The notes: generated by a model from the sequence alone, not told the origin. A stretch of 64,000 nt of DNA from Mycobacterium sp. IDR2000157661 (GCF_022317005.1 NZ_CP081006.1:1-64000), one strand, 5' to 3'; positions 43,280 through 53,006 are shown, counted from the stretch's first letter. Numbers and translations: made by a program.

Positions 43280-44428
43280 CCCGACAGACGGGGGTTGCAC
43301 GGCCCACGACCCGCGCCGCATGACTCCGACCACCGCGTGAGCGGAGTCCAGCACCGCCAGATCGGCGGTTCCGCCGACAGCGAGGCAGGGCTCGGGAAAG
43401 CCCAGTGCGCGAGCCGGATTGACGGACGACTGGCGCACCGCCGTCAGCAGCGCATCGTCACCCACCGGTCCGCCGTGGGCCATGGCGAACCGGAACTGCT
43501 GAGCCATGGTGGCGGTGCTGCCCGCGATCGTCTGGGTGCCTGCGACCCGGGCGACTCCCCCGACCACCTCCACCGCCAGCGGGCCGAGTCGGTAGATCCC
43601 GTCTGCCCGGCCTGCCGCGGAGATCGCATCGGTCACCAGCGACACCCGGTCGGGTCCCACGCTGCGTGAGACATGGCGGTAGACCGCCGCACTCACGTGG
43701 ACGCCGTCGGTGATCAGTTCCACGGTCACCGCGGGATCCTCGATCAGAGCGATGACCGGACCGGGCTCGCGGTGGTCGATCGGGCGCATCGCGTTGAACA
43801 GGTGTGTGCCCACCGTGGCGCCGGCGGCGATGGCCGCCTGGGTCTGCGCGTGGGTAGCCTCCGTATGGCCCACCGCGACCACGATCCCGTGCTCGACCAA
43901 TTGCCCGATCGCCGCGAGTGCTCCGCGGCGTTCCGGTGCGATGGTCACCATCCGGATGGCGCCACCGGCGGCGTCGACGAGCCGATCGATCTCGGCCGGG
44001 TCCGGATCCCGCATCAGCGACGGCGCATGCGCACCGCAACGAGTTCTCGCCAGCCAGGGCCCCTCGAGGTGGATTCCGTCGATGAGTCCGGCGGCCACGT
44101 CGTCCGCCAGCGCGGACACCTGACGCAACAGGTCGTCGGGGGTCGCAGTGACCAGCGAGGCGACCAGCGTGGTGGTTCCGTGCCTGCGGTGAAACGTCAC
44201 CGCGGCGGCCGTGTCCGCGCCCGTAGCACTGGAGAAGTTCGCTCCCCCACCGCCGTGCACATGGGTGTCGACGAACCCCGGCATGACCGTCACACCGCCG
44301 AGGTCGCGATCCGCGCGCCGGGGCGGCGACCCGGCACCCAACGCACCGACGACGGCATCGCGGACCTCGATCCAGCCGGGCCGCAACAACTTTCGGCCCG
44401 TCACCAGTGTGTCGGCGGTCAGCAGCAC
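43274..44428 (-). CDS. nagA: N-acetylglucosamine-6-phosphate deacetylase
   Basis: Removes acetate from GlcNAc-6-P, giving glucosamine-6-P. The 384-residue amidohydrolase shows VMPGFVDTHVHGGGG with the metal-binding histidines, GIHLEGPWLA, VAVGHTEATH, GTHLFNAMRPIDHREPG and SLVTDAISAAG with the catalytic aspartate. GTG 44428 directly follows the nagB stop codon. It is the last gene of the EIIA-nagB-nagA operon. Confidence 0.95.
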   Translation of the reverse strand: MLLTADTLVTGRKLLRPGWIEVRDAVVGALGAGSPPRRADRDLGGVTVMPGFVDTHVHGGGGANFSSATGADTAAAVTFHRRHGTTTLVASLVTATPDDLLRQVSALADDVAAGLIDGIHLEGPWLARTRCGAHAPSLMRDPDPAEIDRLVDAAGGAIRMVTIAPERRGALAAIGQLVEHGIVVAVGHTEATHAQTQAAIAAGATVGTHLFNAMRPIDHREPGPVIALIEDPAVTVELITDGVHVSAAVYRHVSRSVGPDRVSLVTDAISAAGRADGIYRLGPLAVEVVGGVARVAGTQTIAGSTATMAQQFRFAMAHGGPVGDDALLTAVRQSSVNPARALGFPEPCLAVGGTADLAVLDSAHAVVGVMRRGSWAVQPPSVGL

Positions 44429-45214
44429 TCAGATGCCCTGCCATGCGGGCTTACCGTGGTAGGTCTCGCGGTAGTAGGCGACGAGCTGCAGTCGGCCCGC
44501 CGCAGGCTCGTCGAGCAGCACCGTCACGTGGGGATGATGCTGTAGGACCGTCGCAGGCCACATCGCGCTGACGGCGCCCTCGACGAGGTAGTGCACCGCC
44601 TCGGCCTTCTGCCGGCCGGTCGCCACGAGAACGAGGTGACGGGCCTCCATGATCGTCGCCAGGCCCTGGGTCAGGCAGTGCGTGGGCACCGCACCGACGT
44701 CGCCACCGAAGAATCGCGAATTGTCCAGCCTGGTCTGTCTGGTCAACGTCTTGATCCGGGTGCGCGACCCGAGCGACGATCCCGGCTCGTTGAAGGCGAT
44801 GTGGCCGTCGGTGCCGATCCCGAGGAGCTGCAGGTCCACCCCGCCGGCCCGGCGGATCGCCGCCTCGAACGCCACGCAGGCGGCCGGGATGTCGGCAGCC
44901 GAACCGTCGGGACCCTGAACCGCGTCGTCGGCGAAGTCGACCCGGGAGACGAACACCTCGTCGATGACGTGGCGGTAGCGCTGGGGGTGCCCGGCGGGCA
45001 GGCCGACGTACTCGTCCAGCGTGAACCCGCGCGCCCGGCAGAAAGAGATCCGCCCGGCGTCGTGACGCGCCACGAGCTCGTCATAGACCGGCATCGGTGA
45101 CGATCCGGTGGCCAGCCCGAGCACGGCGGCCGGATTGCGGTCGAGCAACACGGTGACGGCATCGGCCGCCACCGCGCCGATCTGCGCGCGGTCGGGCAGG
45201 ATGATGACTTCCAT
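44429..45214 (-). CDS. nagB: Glucosamine-6-phosphate deaminase
   Basis: Converts glucosamine-6-P to fructose-6-P and ammonia. The 261-residue protein shows ATGSSPMPVYDELV, FTLDEYVGL, LLGIGTDGHIAFNEPGSSLGSRTR and LVATGRQKAEAVHYLVEGAVSAMWPATVLQHHP, all family signatures including the aspartate and histidine of the active site. It directly abuts EIIA upstream and nagA downstream. Confidence 0.97.
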   Translation of the reverse strand: MEVIILPDRAQIGAVAADAVTVLLDRNPAAVLGLATGSSPMPVYDELVARHDAGRISFCRARGFTLDEYVGLPAGHPQRYRHVIDEVFVSRVDFADDAVQGPDGSAADIPAACVAFEAAIRRAGGVDLQLLGIGTDGHIAFNEPGSSLGSRTRIKTLTRQTRLDNSRFFGGDVGAVPTHCLTQGLATIMEARHLVLVATGRQKAEAVHYLVEGAVSAMWPATVLQHHPHVTVLLDEPAAGRLQLVAYYRETYHGKPAWQGI

Positions 45215-45685
45215 CTACTTGTTCGCCGTGAAAAGCACAGTGCCGCATAGCACATCGGCGCCCTCGAGAACCGCCTCCGAGGCGACGACATTGCCGGGCT
45301 CACGTTCTTCCATCACGACGACGGGAACGACAGGACTCAATCCGCGAGCCACGACGGCCGGCACGTCGAAGCTGACGATCACCTGCCCGGCGACGACGTC
45401 CTCGCCCTGGCTGACATGAGTCGTGAACCCGTCGCCGTTCAAGGTCACCGTGTCCAGACCCAGGTGCACCAGCACGCCGACGTTGTCGGCGGTCATGACG
45501 ACATAGGCGTGCGGCATGAGTCGCAGCAGCCTCCCGGTCACCGGAGCGACGGCGTCGACCGCCCCGCGGACGGGATCGACGGCGGCGCCGTGACCCACCA
45601 TGCCTTGCGAGAACACCGGGTCGGGGACGTCCTGCAGGGGCATCGCACGCCCGCCGACAGGAGCCAGGACCGACGTCGTGGTCAT
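45215..45685 (-). CDS. PTS EIIA component (glucose/GlcNAc type)
   Basis: A 156-residue EIIA of the glucose superfamily. The phosphorylated histidine is in LVHLGLDTVTLNG; APVGGRAMPLQDVPDPVFSQGMVGHGAAVDP is the usual N-terminus and SPVVPVVVM a later strand. It carries phosphate from HPr to the EIICB encoded divergently at 45798. No EI or HPr gene is in the window, so those must lie elsewhere in the genome. Confidence 0.94.
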   Translation of the reverse strand: MTTTSVLAPVGGRAMPLQDVPDPVFSQGMVGHGAAVDPVRGAVDAVAPVTGRLLRLMPHAYVVMTADNVGVLVHLGLDTVTLNGDGFTTHVSQGEDVVAGQVIVSFDVPAVVARGLSPVVPVVVMEEREPGNVVASEAVLEGADVLCGTVLFTANK

Positions 45686-45797
45686 GGGTCAACAATACGA
45701 GCGCGCCGAAAGACGGTCTCGCGTTCGGCGGTTTAATCTAAGCTTCCGCTGAACTTCGGACGGCGGGCCGAGTGTGTCACGAAGGGGGTCACCGTCG

Positions 45798-47372
45798 ATG
45801 AGCAAAGCGACCGAAACGGTTAGCAGACAGCGAGATTCGAGGCGTCACTACCCAGGCTTCGCGCAGTTGCAACGGCTGGGCAAGAGCCTCATGCTGCCGA
45901 TCGCGGTGCTGCCCGCCGCAGGCATCCTGTTGCGACTCGGTCAGCCGGACCTGCTGGGCCGCATCGAGTCGCCGGTCATCGGCCCCTTCTTCAGGGCGAT
46001 GAGCGCCGCGGGCGACGCGCTGTTCGCCAACCTGCCGCTGCTGTTCGCCGTCGGTGTCGCGATCGGCTTCGCCAGGAAGGCCGACGGCTCGACCGCGTTG
46101 TCGGCCGTCGTCGGCTACCTGGTGATGGAGGCCGTCTTCACGACGATGTCGCCCATCGTGTTGGCAGGCGAGGTCGACAAGGCCGGCGACCAGGCCCAGA
46201 TCAACTACAGCGTGTTCGCGGGCATCGTGATCGGGTTGCTCACGGCGTGGCTGTTCGACCGCTACCACACCATCCAGTTGCCGTCGTATCTCGGCTTTTT
46301 CGGCGGCCGGCGCTTCGTGCCCATCGTGGTGTCGCTGGCCGGCCTGCTCCTGGCGTTCGCGATGAGCTACTTCTATCCGCTGTTCGACGCGGGCTTGACC
46401 GCTTTAGGGCAGTTCATCGGCGGGGCCGGCGCGGTCGGCGCCTTCGTGTACGGGTTCGCCAACCGCATGCTGATCCCGTTCGGCCTGCACCACATCCCGA
46501 ACTCGTATGTGTGGTTCCTCTACGGCGACTATCAGCCGCCCGGTGGCGAGGCGGTCACCGGCGAACTCACCCGCTTCGCCGCGGGCGACCCGACGGCGGG
46601 CATCCTGACCTCGGGCTTCTACCCGATTCTGATGTTCGGCCTGCCCGCGGCGGCGCTGGCGATGATCCACGTCGCCAACAAGAAGCAGCGCAAGCTCGCG
46701 GTGGGGATCCTGGCGGCCGCCGCGCTGACCGCCTTCCTGACCGGCGTGACCGAACCGCTGGAGTTCGCGTTCATGTTCGTGGCCTTCCCCCTCTACGTCA
46801 TCCATGCGGTGCTCACCGGGCTGTCGCTGGCGATCGCCTATCTCCTCGACATCCACCTGGGCTTCTCGTTCTCGGCCGGGCTGATCGACCTGCTGTTGTA
46901 CGGCACCGCGCCTGCGGCCAGGAACATCGGTCTGTTGATCGCCATGGGCGCGGCGTTCTTCGTCGTGTACTACCTGCTGTTCCGGTTCGCGATCACCAGG
47001 TGGGACCTGCGCACCCCGGGACGGGAGCCCGAGGGTGAGTTCGAAGCACGGGAGCGCGCCAACACCGGCGAGGGCACCGATTCGGCGACTGCGGTGGCGG
47101 GCGGTGGCGGGGCCGTCGCGGCGACCGCGCCGGTGCGCACCGAGAGCAGGGCCGAACAGGTCATCGCGGCGTTCGGCGGGCGGTCGAACCTGGTCAGCGT
47201 CGATGCCTGCATCACCCGCCTGCGCATGGAGGTGGCCGACACCGGCAAGGTGGACCAGGCGCGGCTCAAGAGCCTCGGGGCCGCGGGCGTGGTGGAGGTC
47301 GGCAACAGCGTGCAGGCGGTGTTCGGTACCGACGCCGAAGCGCTGAAGAACGACATCATCGAACACATGTGA
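45798..47372 (+). CDS. nagE: PTS N-acetylglucosamine EIICB permease
   Basis: ATG 45798 follows GAAGGGGG. The 524-residue membrane protein combines EIIC (about residues 15-410, ten hydrophobic segments, with GLHHIPNSYVWFLYGDYQ and FLTGVTEPLEFAFMF) and EIIB (about 445-524; the phosphocysteine is in VDACITRLRMEV). It imports GlcNAc as GlcNAc-6-P. With EIIA, nagB and nagA divergent, the locus forms a complete route from GlcNAc to fructose-6-P. Substrate assignment rests on this context. Confidence 0.93.
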   Translation: MSKATETVSRQRDSRRHYPGFAQLQRLGKSLMLPIAVLPAAGILLRLGQPDLLGRIESPVIGPFFRAMSAAGDALFANLPLLFAVGVAIGFARKADGSTALSAVVGYLVMEAVFTTMSPIVLAGEVDKAGDQAQINYSVFAGIVIGLLTAWLFDRYHTIQLPSYLGFFGGRRFVPIVVSLAGLLLAFAMSYFYPLFDAGLTALGQFIGGAGAVGAFVYGFANRMLIPFGLHHIPNSYVWFLYGDYQPPGGEAVTGELTRFAAGDPTAGILTSGFYPILMFGLPAAALAMIHVANKKQRKLAVGILAAAALTAFLTGVTEPLEFAFMFVAFPLYVIHAVLTGLSLAIAYLLDIHLGFSFSAGLIDLLLYGTAPAARNIGLLIAMGAAFFVVYYLLFRFAITRWDLRTPGREPEGEFEARERANTGEGTDSATAVAGGGGAVAATAPVRTESRAEQVIAAFGGRSNLVSVDACITRLRMEVADTGKVDQARLKSLGAAGVVEVGNSVQAVFGTDAEALKNDIIEHM

Positions 47373-47408
47373 TCCGGGTGCGTTCGGCCGGCGGTGAGCG
47401 CACCCGGA
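47373..47408. terminator. Strong hairpin after nagE
   Basis: TCCGGGTGCG and CGCACCCGGA form a perfect 10-bp stem with a 16-base loop directly after the nagE stop. No U-tract follows, as is common for mycobacterial terminators. Confidence 0.7.
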
Positions 47409-47431
47409 CGCCCAGAACTCGCTGAGGGACG

Positions 47432-48133
47432 ATGGACGGCGTGACCGCGCCCGAAGCCGCCGTTCGATGGCCCCACATCGTGCGGCTCGGCGTCGTCGTG
47501 GCGACCTTGCTGACGATGTTCTATCTGGTGGCGGTCGCCCGTGTCATCGACGTCGAGGCGGTGCGCGACACGGTGGCCGCCGCCGGTCCGGCCGCGCCGC
47601 TGGCCTACGTGTTCGTCTCCGCCGGACTCGGTGCCCTGTTCGTGCCGGGGCCGATCCTGGCGGCGGGCAGCGGTGTGCTGTTCGGTCCCGTGCTCGGTCT
47701 CGCCGTCACCCTCGGCGCCACGGTCGGCACCGCCGTCATCGCCAGCCTGATCGGACGGCGGGCCGGCCGCTCCAGCGCACGGGCACTGCTCGGCGCACAG
47801 CGAGCGGACCGTATCGACCGGCTGATCGAGCGGCGCGGGCTGTGGGCCGTCGTCGGCCAGCGGTTCATCCCCGGGGTGTCCGACGCGCTCGCGTCCTACG
47901 CCTTCGGTGCGTTCGGAGTCCCGTTGTGGCAGATGGCTGTTGGCGCCTTCATCGGGTCGGTGCCGCGCGCGTTCGTCTACACGGCGCTCGGCGCGTCGGT
48001 CACCGACCTGTCCTCGCCGCTGGCATACGTCGCGGTGGGCGTGTGGTGTGTCACCGCGATCGTCGGCGCCTTCGCGACCCATCACGGCTACCGGAGGTGG
48101 CGGAGGCGGGCGACGGGGCCGTCGGCGCCTTGA
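47432..48133 (+). CDS. TVP38/TMEM64-family (VTT-domain) membrane protein
   Basis: A 233-residue integral membrane protein with about six hydrophobic segments. The VTT-domain signature is ALFVPGPILAAGSGVLFGPVLGLAVTLGATVGTAVIASLIGR, followed by GQRFIPGVSDALASYAFGAFGVPLWQMAVGAFIGSVPRAFVYTALG. Family members are proposed lipid scramblases. It precedes the R2lox gene by 30 bp in the same direction and could be co-transcribed. Confidence 0.9.
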   Translation: MDGVTAPEAAVRWPHIVRLGVVVATLLTMFYLVAVARVIDVEAVRDTVAAAGPAAPLAYVFVSAGLGALFVPGPILAAGSGVLFGPVLGLAVTLGATVGTAVIASLIGRRAGRSSARALLGAQRADRIDRLIERRGLWAVVGQRFIPGVSDALASYAFGAFGVPLWQMAVGAFIGSVPRAFVYTALGASVTDLSSPLAYVAVGVWCVTAIVGAFATHHGYRRWRRRATGPSAP

Positions 48134-48163
48134 CTGTGAGCGAGCTCACACTAGAGTCGGGCC

Positions 48164-49099
48164 ATGACACGAGCACGTTCCCATGCACTGGCGGCCGGCG
48201 GCCTCAATTGGCAGAGCCTGCCGCTGAAACTCTTCGCAGGCGGCAACGCCAAATTCTGGGATCCCGCCGACATCGACTTCTCCGGCGACCGGGCCGACTG
48301 GGAGTCGCTGTCGGAGCTCGAGCGCGAATGGGCCGCGCGGCTATGTGCCCAGTTCATCGCCGGCGAGGAAGCGGTCACCCAGGACATCCAGCCGTTCATG
48401 GCGGCGATGCGAGCCGAAGGCCGACTCGGCGACGAGATGTACCTGACGCAGTTCGCGTTCGAGGAAGCCAAACACACCCAGGCGTTCCGGCTCTGGCTCG
48501 ACGCCGTCGGCCTGACCGAGGATCTGCAGCACTACCTCGACGACCTTCCATCGTATCGGCAGATCTTCTACAAGGAGCTTCCCGAGTCGCTCGACGCACT
48601 GACCCGCGATCCGTCCCCGGCCGCGCAGGTTCGCGCCTCGGCGACCTACAACCACGTCATCGAAGGGATGATGGCACTGACGGGATACTATGCGTGGCAT
48701 CGCATCTGCGCGGGCCGCGGCATCCTGCCCGGTATGCAGGAACTGATCAGGCGCATCGGTGATGACGAGCGCAGACACATGGCGTGGGGCACCTTCACCT
48801 GTCGGCGTCACGTGGCCGCCGACGACAGCAACTGGTCGGTGTTCGAAACCCGCATGGGCGAGCTGATCCCGCTGGCCTTGCGCAACAACGACGACGCCTT
48901 CGCCCTCTACGACGAGATCCCGTTCAACCTCACCCAGGAGGAGTTCCAGGTCTACGCCAGCGACAAGGGCACGCGCCGGCTGGGCACGATCAGCGGTGCA
49001 CGGGGCCGTCCACTGGCCGACATCGACGTCGACTACTCACCGCTTCAGCTCGAGGACACCTTCGCCGACGAAGACCGCGAGGCACTGGCGGCCGGCTAG
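48164..49099 (+). CDS. R2-like ligand-binding oxidase (R2lox), Mn/Fe protein
   Basis: A 311-residue ferritin-like protein of the ribonucleotide-reductase R2 superfamily. Metal ligands fall at E68, E101, H104, E167, E202 and H205, the numbering known from the M. tuberculosis R2lox (Rv0233). V71 and Y162, which form the unusual ether cross-link, are also present. The tyrosyl-radical position of true R2 is not kept, so this is an oxidase and not a reductase subunit. It probably oxidises a bound fatty-acid-like ligand; its physiological role is unknown. The last four bases overlap the convergent CMD gene. Confidence 0.94.
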   Translation: MTRARSHALAAGGLNWQSLPLKLFAGGNAKFWDPADIDFSGDRADWESLSELEREWAARLCAQFIAGEEAVTQDIQPFMAAMRAEGRLGDEMYLTQFAFEEAKHTQAFRLWLDAVGLTEDLQHYLDDLPSYRQIFYKELPESLDALTRDPSPAAQVRASATYNHVIEGMMALTGYYAWHRICAGRGILPGMQELIRRIGDDERRHMAWGTFTCRRHVAADDSNWSVFETRMGELIPLALRNNDDAFALYDEIPFNLTQEEFQVYASDKGTRRLGTISGARGRPLADIDVDYSPLQLEDTFADEDREALAAG

Positions 49100-49695
49100 G
49101 AGGCTCCGGGAAGGGCCGGACTGCCCGGGGGCACAGCGAGCTGCCACGTCTCCATCGCCGTGGCCAGCAGCGCGTAGGTGCCGAACACGAAGATGACCTC
49201 GATGGCCTGATGAGTTCCGACATGCTCGACCAGCCGGTGCCACGTCTGCGGCTGGATCCGCGCGGCCGCGAGCATTTCGTCGGTCGCCTCGAGCACGACC
49301 GCATCGACACCGTCGAACTCGTCGTTCCCGCGGGCCAACCGATCGATGTCGGCGGCATCCATGCCACCAGACGTCGCCACCCGATGATGCTCGGCCCAGA
49401 AGAACGCCGACCGGCGAGCATGCGCGAGCCGGAGGATGACGAGCTCGCGCAGCCGCAGCGAAAGCTCGCCGCGCTGTAACAGAAAGCCGTTGTAGGCGAG
49501 GAACTCCCGAGCCAACTGCGGATGGCGGACCAGAACCCCGAGGATGTCGAACTTCAGCGGGTCCCTCGGGTCTCCCGACCCGGCCCGCGGCACGTCTTCG
49601 GCCGGGGCGCCGAACAGCGCGCCCACGGCGGCGTACTCGTCGGGTCCCCAATCGCCGGCGGCAGGCGGTGTCAGCAGCGGCGGTTGTTCGGTCAC
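49096..49695 (-). CDS. Carboxymuconolactone-decarboxylase-family (AhpD-like) protein
   Basis: GTG 49695 overlaps the stop of the LLM gene (GTGA); the longer frame lies inside that gene. The 199-residue protein is helical with [28 protein letters not shown]. The usual C-x-x-C pair of AhpD is replaced by SAFFWAEHH, so it lacks the peroxidase cysteines. It is last in the five-gene Rieske operon. A lactone decarboxylase-like or structural role is possible; activity is not known. Confidence 0.85.
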   Translation of the reverse strand: MTEQPPLLTPPAAGDWGPDEYAAVGALFGAPAEDVPRAGSGDPRDPLKFDILGVLVRHPQLAREFLAYNGFLLQRGELSLRLRELVILRLAHARRSAFFWAEHHRVATSGGMDAADIDRLARGNDEFDGVDAVVLEATDEMLAAARIQPQTWHRLVEHVGTHQAIEVIFVFGTYALLATAMETWQLAVPPGSPALPGAS

Positions 49696-50555
49696 GGCGG
49701 CCCTCCCGGCGGATGCAGTTCGGCGAGCGCGTGGATCTGCTCGAGATAGTGCACGAGCGAGTGATGAACGAAGCGGCCGGACACCACCGTGGTGCCCGCC
49801 GCCGCCATCGCCGCCAACGTCTCGGCGGTCGCATCGGGGTCGTCCACCGGATTCAGCGGTCTGTCGGCGGGCAGCACCACCTCGAAGTCCTCGGGCACGT
49901 CGCGCGCCCGCAACCACTCGCCGGCGGTGGCCACCGAGATTCCGAACGGGCACCACCCGTCGGCCAGCGTGAGTGCCCGCCGCAGCGACCGCTGCGTGCG
50001 GCCGCCGACCCAGATGGGGAGATGGGGTTGCAGCGCACAGGGATCCACGGTGAGTCCGCCGAACGAGTAGAACTCGCCGTCATAGCTTGGTTCGTTGTCG
50101 AACAGGGCGGCCCGCAATGCCCGCAGGGCATCGTCGCCGCGCGGACCGCGGTCCTCGAACGGCGCTCCGATGAGGTCGAACTCCTCCCGCAACGATCCGA
50201 CTCCCACACCGAGGATGACCCGACCGCCGCTGACGTGATCCAGTGTGCCGTAACGCTTCACGATCTCCAGCGGATGGTGATAGCCCAGCACCAACGTCAT
50301 GGTCGCCAGCCGGATCCGATCGGTGCGCGCCGAGATATAGCCCAGTGTGGCCAGCGGATCCCAGTACCGTGACCCGCGCCTGCCCGCCTCTGTGGACGGG
50401 ATGCCGATGTGCTCGCTGCAGGTCAGATGGTGGTATCCGAGGCGGTCGGCCACCTCGGCGACCCGGCCGATGTCCGCGATGCCGGCGTTCTTCTCCCAGG
50501 TGAGGGCGGCGCCTGCGACGTTGGTGACCACAGGGGTCGCGATGCCCAGCTTCAA
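49692..50555 (-). CDS. LLM-class F420-dependent oxidoreductase
   Basis: A 287-residue luciferase-like TIM barrel: MKLGIATPVVTNVAG, RLGYHHLTCSEHIGIPST, RDRIRLATMTLVLGYHHPLEIVKRYGTLDHVSGGRVILGVGVGSLREEF. This form is typical of mycobacterial F420-dependent enzymes, not FMN ones. Both its ends overlap neighbours by four bases, so it is translated with the TauD-type and CMD genes. The substrate is likely an intermediate of the same pathway. Confidence 0.92.
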   Translation of the reverse strand: MKLGIATPVVTNVAGAALTWEKNAGIADIGRVAEVADRLGYHHLTCSEHIGIPSTEAGRRGSRYWDPLATLGYISARTDRIRLATMTLVLGYHHPLEIVKRYGTLDHVSGGRVILGVGVGSLREEFDLIGAPFEDRGPRGDDALRALRAALFDNEPSYDGEFYSFGGLTVDPCALQPHLPIWVGGRTQRSLRRALTLADGWCPFGISVATAGEWLRARDVPEDFEVVLPADRPLNPVDDPDATAETLAAMAAAGTTVVSGRFVHHSLVHYLEQIHALAELHPPGGPP

Positions 50556-51382
50556 TTGAGTGGCTCTTCGCCCGCCAGAACGGTGCGATGCATCAGGCGG
50601 CCGCTGTCCTCGGCGTACGGCAGCACGCGGTGCATGGTGCCGGTGTTGTCCCAGATGAGTAGGTCACCCGGTTGCCATTCGTGGCGGTAGACGTACTGCG
50701 GCTGGGTGGCCCAGTCCCGAAGCCAGGCAAGCAGCGCCCGGCTCCCCTCCACCGACATGCCGATCACGTAGTCGGCGGTCGCCCCCAGCAGCAACGACTT
50801 GCGTCCCGACCGGTGCGTCCACACCACCGGGCAGGACTTCGTCGGCGCTTTCTGCCATTGCGTGAGCTCCTCGTAGCTCATCTCCGGTCGGACGTAGTAC
50901 TGCGATCGTTCGGCGCTGTGCACGACCCGCAGGTCGGCGATGAGTTCCTTGTCGGACTCGGGCAGATCGTCATAGGCCGCGTAGGTGTTGCAGAACTCTG
51001 TCTGCCCTCCGGTATCCGAAAGTGTCACCGCGCGAAGGAGAGTCGCAAGGTTGGGATAGGGCTGAAGCGAGCCGTCGAAATGCCAGAACATCGAGCCCTT
51101 GAGGTAGTCGGCCTTCTGGTTGACGTTCTTGTCGAGTGAGATCTTGTAGATCCCGCTGTCACCCTCGTTTGCCACGATGGTGCCGAGCGTCCTGGCGATG
51201 GTGACCTGCTGCTCGTCGCTGACGTCGAGGCCGCGGACGAACACCACTCCGCGCTGTTCCAGAATCCCGCGGATGGTCGCGGCTTCCCGACCGGTCAACA
51301 AGGTGTCCAGGTCCGTTCTGATCTCGCTGGCGATTCGTGGCGCGACGTCGATGACCTCCAGTTGGGCCGATGTCAAACTCAT
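50552..51382 (-). CDS. TauD/TfdA-type 2-oxoglutarate-dependent dioxygenase
   Basis: ATG 51382 (MSLTSAQLEVIDVAP) gives 276 residues. The iron triad is WHFDGS (H-x-D) and MHRVLPY (distal H); LMHRTVLAG has the arginine that binds 2-oxoglutarate. It starts 5 bp after the small gene upstream. Related enzymes hydroxylate small acids, often releasing sulfite or an aldehyde. Together with the Rieske oxygenase it suggests a catabolic operon. Confidence 0.92.
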   Translation of the reverse strand: MSLTSAQLEVIDVAPRIASEIRTDLDTLLTGREAATIRGILEQRGVVFVRGLDVSDEQQVTIARTLGTIVANEGDSGIYKISLDKNVNQKADYLKGSMFWHFDGSLQPYPNLATLLRAVTLSDTGGQTEFCNTYAAYDDLPESDKELIADLRVVHSAERSQYYVRPEMSYEELTQWQKAPTKSCPVVWTHRSGRKSLLLGATADYVIGMSVEGSRALLAWLRDWATQPQYVYRHEWQPGDLLIWDNTGTMHRVLPYAEDSGRLMHRTVLAGEEPLN

Positions 51383-51387
51383 GGCGG

Positions 51388-51711
51388 TCAACTCACTCTC
51401 GTCAAGATCGTGTTCGCCGAATGCTTCACCCGAGGCTGGTTCCACAGCTCCACCGCCAGCGAAACTGTGATCAGCGAGTAGAGCAGATCACGCAGGTTCG
51501 CCACCTCCTCGGGCAGCGGTTCGGAGTAGTCGAACTCGTCGACATAGGCGACGGCTTCCTCGGCACACGGGAAGACTTCGTCGTAGAAGGCGCGGATCTG
51601 TTCCATCGATGAGTTGACCCGCTTGACGTAGCGCTGGTGGCCGTCCTCGATCGCCCACTCGTCGACAAGGTGTTCCAGATGCGAGAACTGCGGCGGCAGA
51701 GCGGAGCTCAT
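51388..51711 (-). CDS. Small acidic protein of the Rieske operon (107 aa)
   Basis: An acidic helical protein (HLEHLVDEWAIEDGHQRYVKRVNSSMEQIRAFYDEVFP) without a domain I recognise. Its ATG overlaps the Rieske oxygenase stop by four bases and it lies directly before the TauD-type gene. Position suggests an accessory subunit or a small partner of one of the oxygenases. Size is like a beta subunit fragment, but no similarity to ring-hydroxylating beta subunits is visible. Confidence 0.7.
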   Translation of the reverse strand: MSSALPPQFSHLEHLVDEWAIEDGHQRYVKRVNSSMEQIRAFYDEVFPCAEEAVAYVDEFDYSEPLPEEVANLRDLLYSLITVSLAVELWNQPRVKHSANTILTRVS

Positions 51712-53006
51712 GACGTCACCTGCTCGCCGGCCACTCCCCTGCTCACGTAGTCACCGACCACCTTGTGCAGATGCCGCAGCAGGATCTCCTCATCGTTCAT
51801 CGGGAAGTGGGTGAGCACGCCGCTGTTGAGCATCGCCTGCAGACCTTCGGAAGGACTGGCGTCTTCGAGGATGATGTCGTTGAGGAACGTCATGGTCAGC
51901 TCCTGGCCCAACCGTTCTCGGTGGGTGGTCGGTGGCTGGTAATACGCCTCGGTCTCGAAGATGTGCGAATGCGGCCCGGTCGGCCAGTGGGTGTGCACCG
52001 TGAAGCCCGAGGCGCCGAAGATCAGCACGAAGTTCGGGAAGAACTGGTACGAGTCGAATCCGTACTTCTCCGCGCGCGTCGGGTTGATCCCCGGTGGCAT
52101 GGGTCCGCGATCGGGCTTCTTGTGCCACGGGCCGGCTGCGCTGGCCTCCATCACGCATTCGATCGGCTTGGAGTACGGCGTCTTTCGCGACGGCTCACCG
52201 GCGAAGGAGAACATCCGGTGCGGCCCCTCGAGCCGGTAAGCCAGCGCATCGGTGAACGGGTTGGGCTGGTCGAACGCGTCCCTGGCCTCGGCGGTGACAG
52301 CGCCGAATGAGGATGCGTGCAGATACGGGCCGTGGTAGCTCTCAGCGAATCCGTCGAGGAAGATCTTCCAGTTGCACTGCAGTTCGGCCTTGAACCGGTA
52401 GACCTGATGGGGGCCGCCGAAGGGATAGCCCTCCAGGGATTGGGCCAGTTCGCCGAGGTATGAGCGCACGGACTCGGTGTTGTGCGTGTTGAGGTTGATG
52501 AAGATGAACCCTTCCCACACGTCGCACTGGATGGCGGGGACGCGGCAGCTGTCGGCGTCGAAGTCGAGCAGCAGATCCCTGCGCGTCGGCGAGTGCAGGG
52601 AACCGTCCAGTTTGTAACGCCAGCCGTGGAAGCGGCAGTACAGCAGCGGTGCGCGGCCGGAAACCTCCTGAAACGGGTCGTCCTCCCACAGCATCTTGTT
52701 GCCGCGGTGCGGGCAAATGTTGTGCATCGCGCGAATGACGGGCCCACTTTCCGAATCCTTATCGCGCATGATGATGACCGACGTGTTGAGGAACTTCAGT
52801 TCGCGGGTGAAGTAACTGCCCGACTTGGGCACCTGTTCGACCCGTCCGACGTAGAGCCACGTCTTCTTGAAGACGTGCTCGCGTTCCTTCTCGTAGAACT
52901 CGGGCGAGACACAGTCCTCCAGCGACACCGGCCCTCGTCCCAATCCGGGATAGGCGTCGGTCCAGTGTCCGCTCGCGGGTTTGGTCACCAGGCTGTCGTG
53001 ACTCAT
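51708..53006 (-). CDS. Rieske-type oxygenase large (alpha) subunit
   Basis: ATG 53006 follows GGAGGAGGG. The 432-residue protein has the Rieske [2Fe-2S] motif CPHRGNKMLWEDD...CRFHGWRY in its first third and the mononuclear iron site in the catalytic domain: DGFAESYHGPYLHASSF with two histidines and a later aspartate (NDIILEDASPSE). It oxidises an aromatic or quaternary-amine-type substrate. No ferredoxin or reductase gene follows, so electrons must come from elsewhere. It heads a tightly overlapped operon and is divergent from a LysR gene. Confidence 0.92.
   Translation of the reverse strand: MSHDSLVTKPASGHWTDAYPGLGRGPVSLEDCVSPEFYEKEREHVFKKTWLYVGRVEQVPKSGSYFTRELKFLNTSVIIMRDKDSESGPVIRAMHNICPHRGNKMLWEDDPFQEVSGRAPLLYCRFHGWRYKLDGSLHSPTRRDLLLDFDADSCRVPAIQCDVWEGFIFINLNTHNTESVRSYLGELAQSLEGYPFGGPHQVYRFKAELQCNWKIFLDGFAESYHGPYLHASSFGAVTAEARDAFDQPNPFTDALAYRLEGPHRMFSFAGEPSRKTPYSKPIECVMEASAAGPWHKKPDRGPMPPGINPTRAEKYGFDSYQFFPNFVLIFGASGFTVHTHWPTGPHSHIFETEAYYQPPTTHRERLGQELTMTFLNDIILEDASPSEGLQAMLNSGVLTHFPMNDEEILLRHLHKVVGDYVSRGVAGEQVTS

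Noticed and set aside
45686..45797. DasR/NagR-type GntR operator between EIIA and EIICB
   Set aside because: No TGGTCTAGACCA-like dyad was seen in this divergent region.
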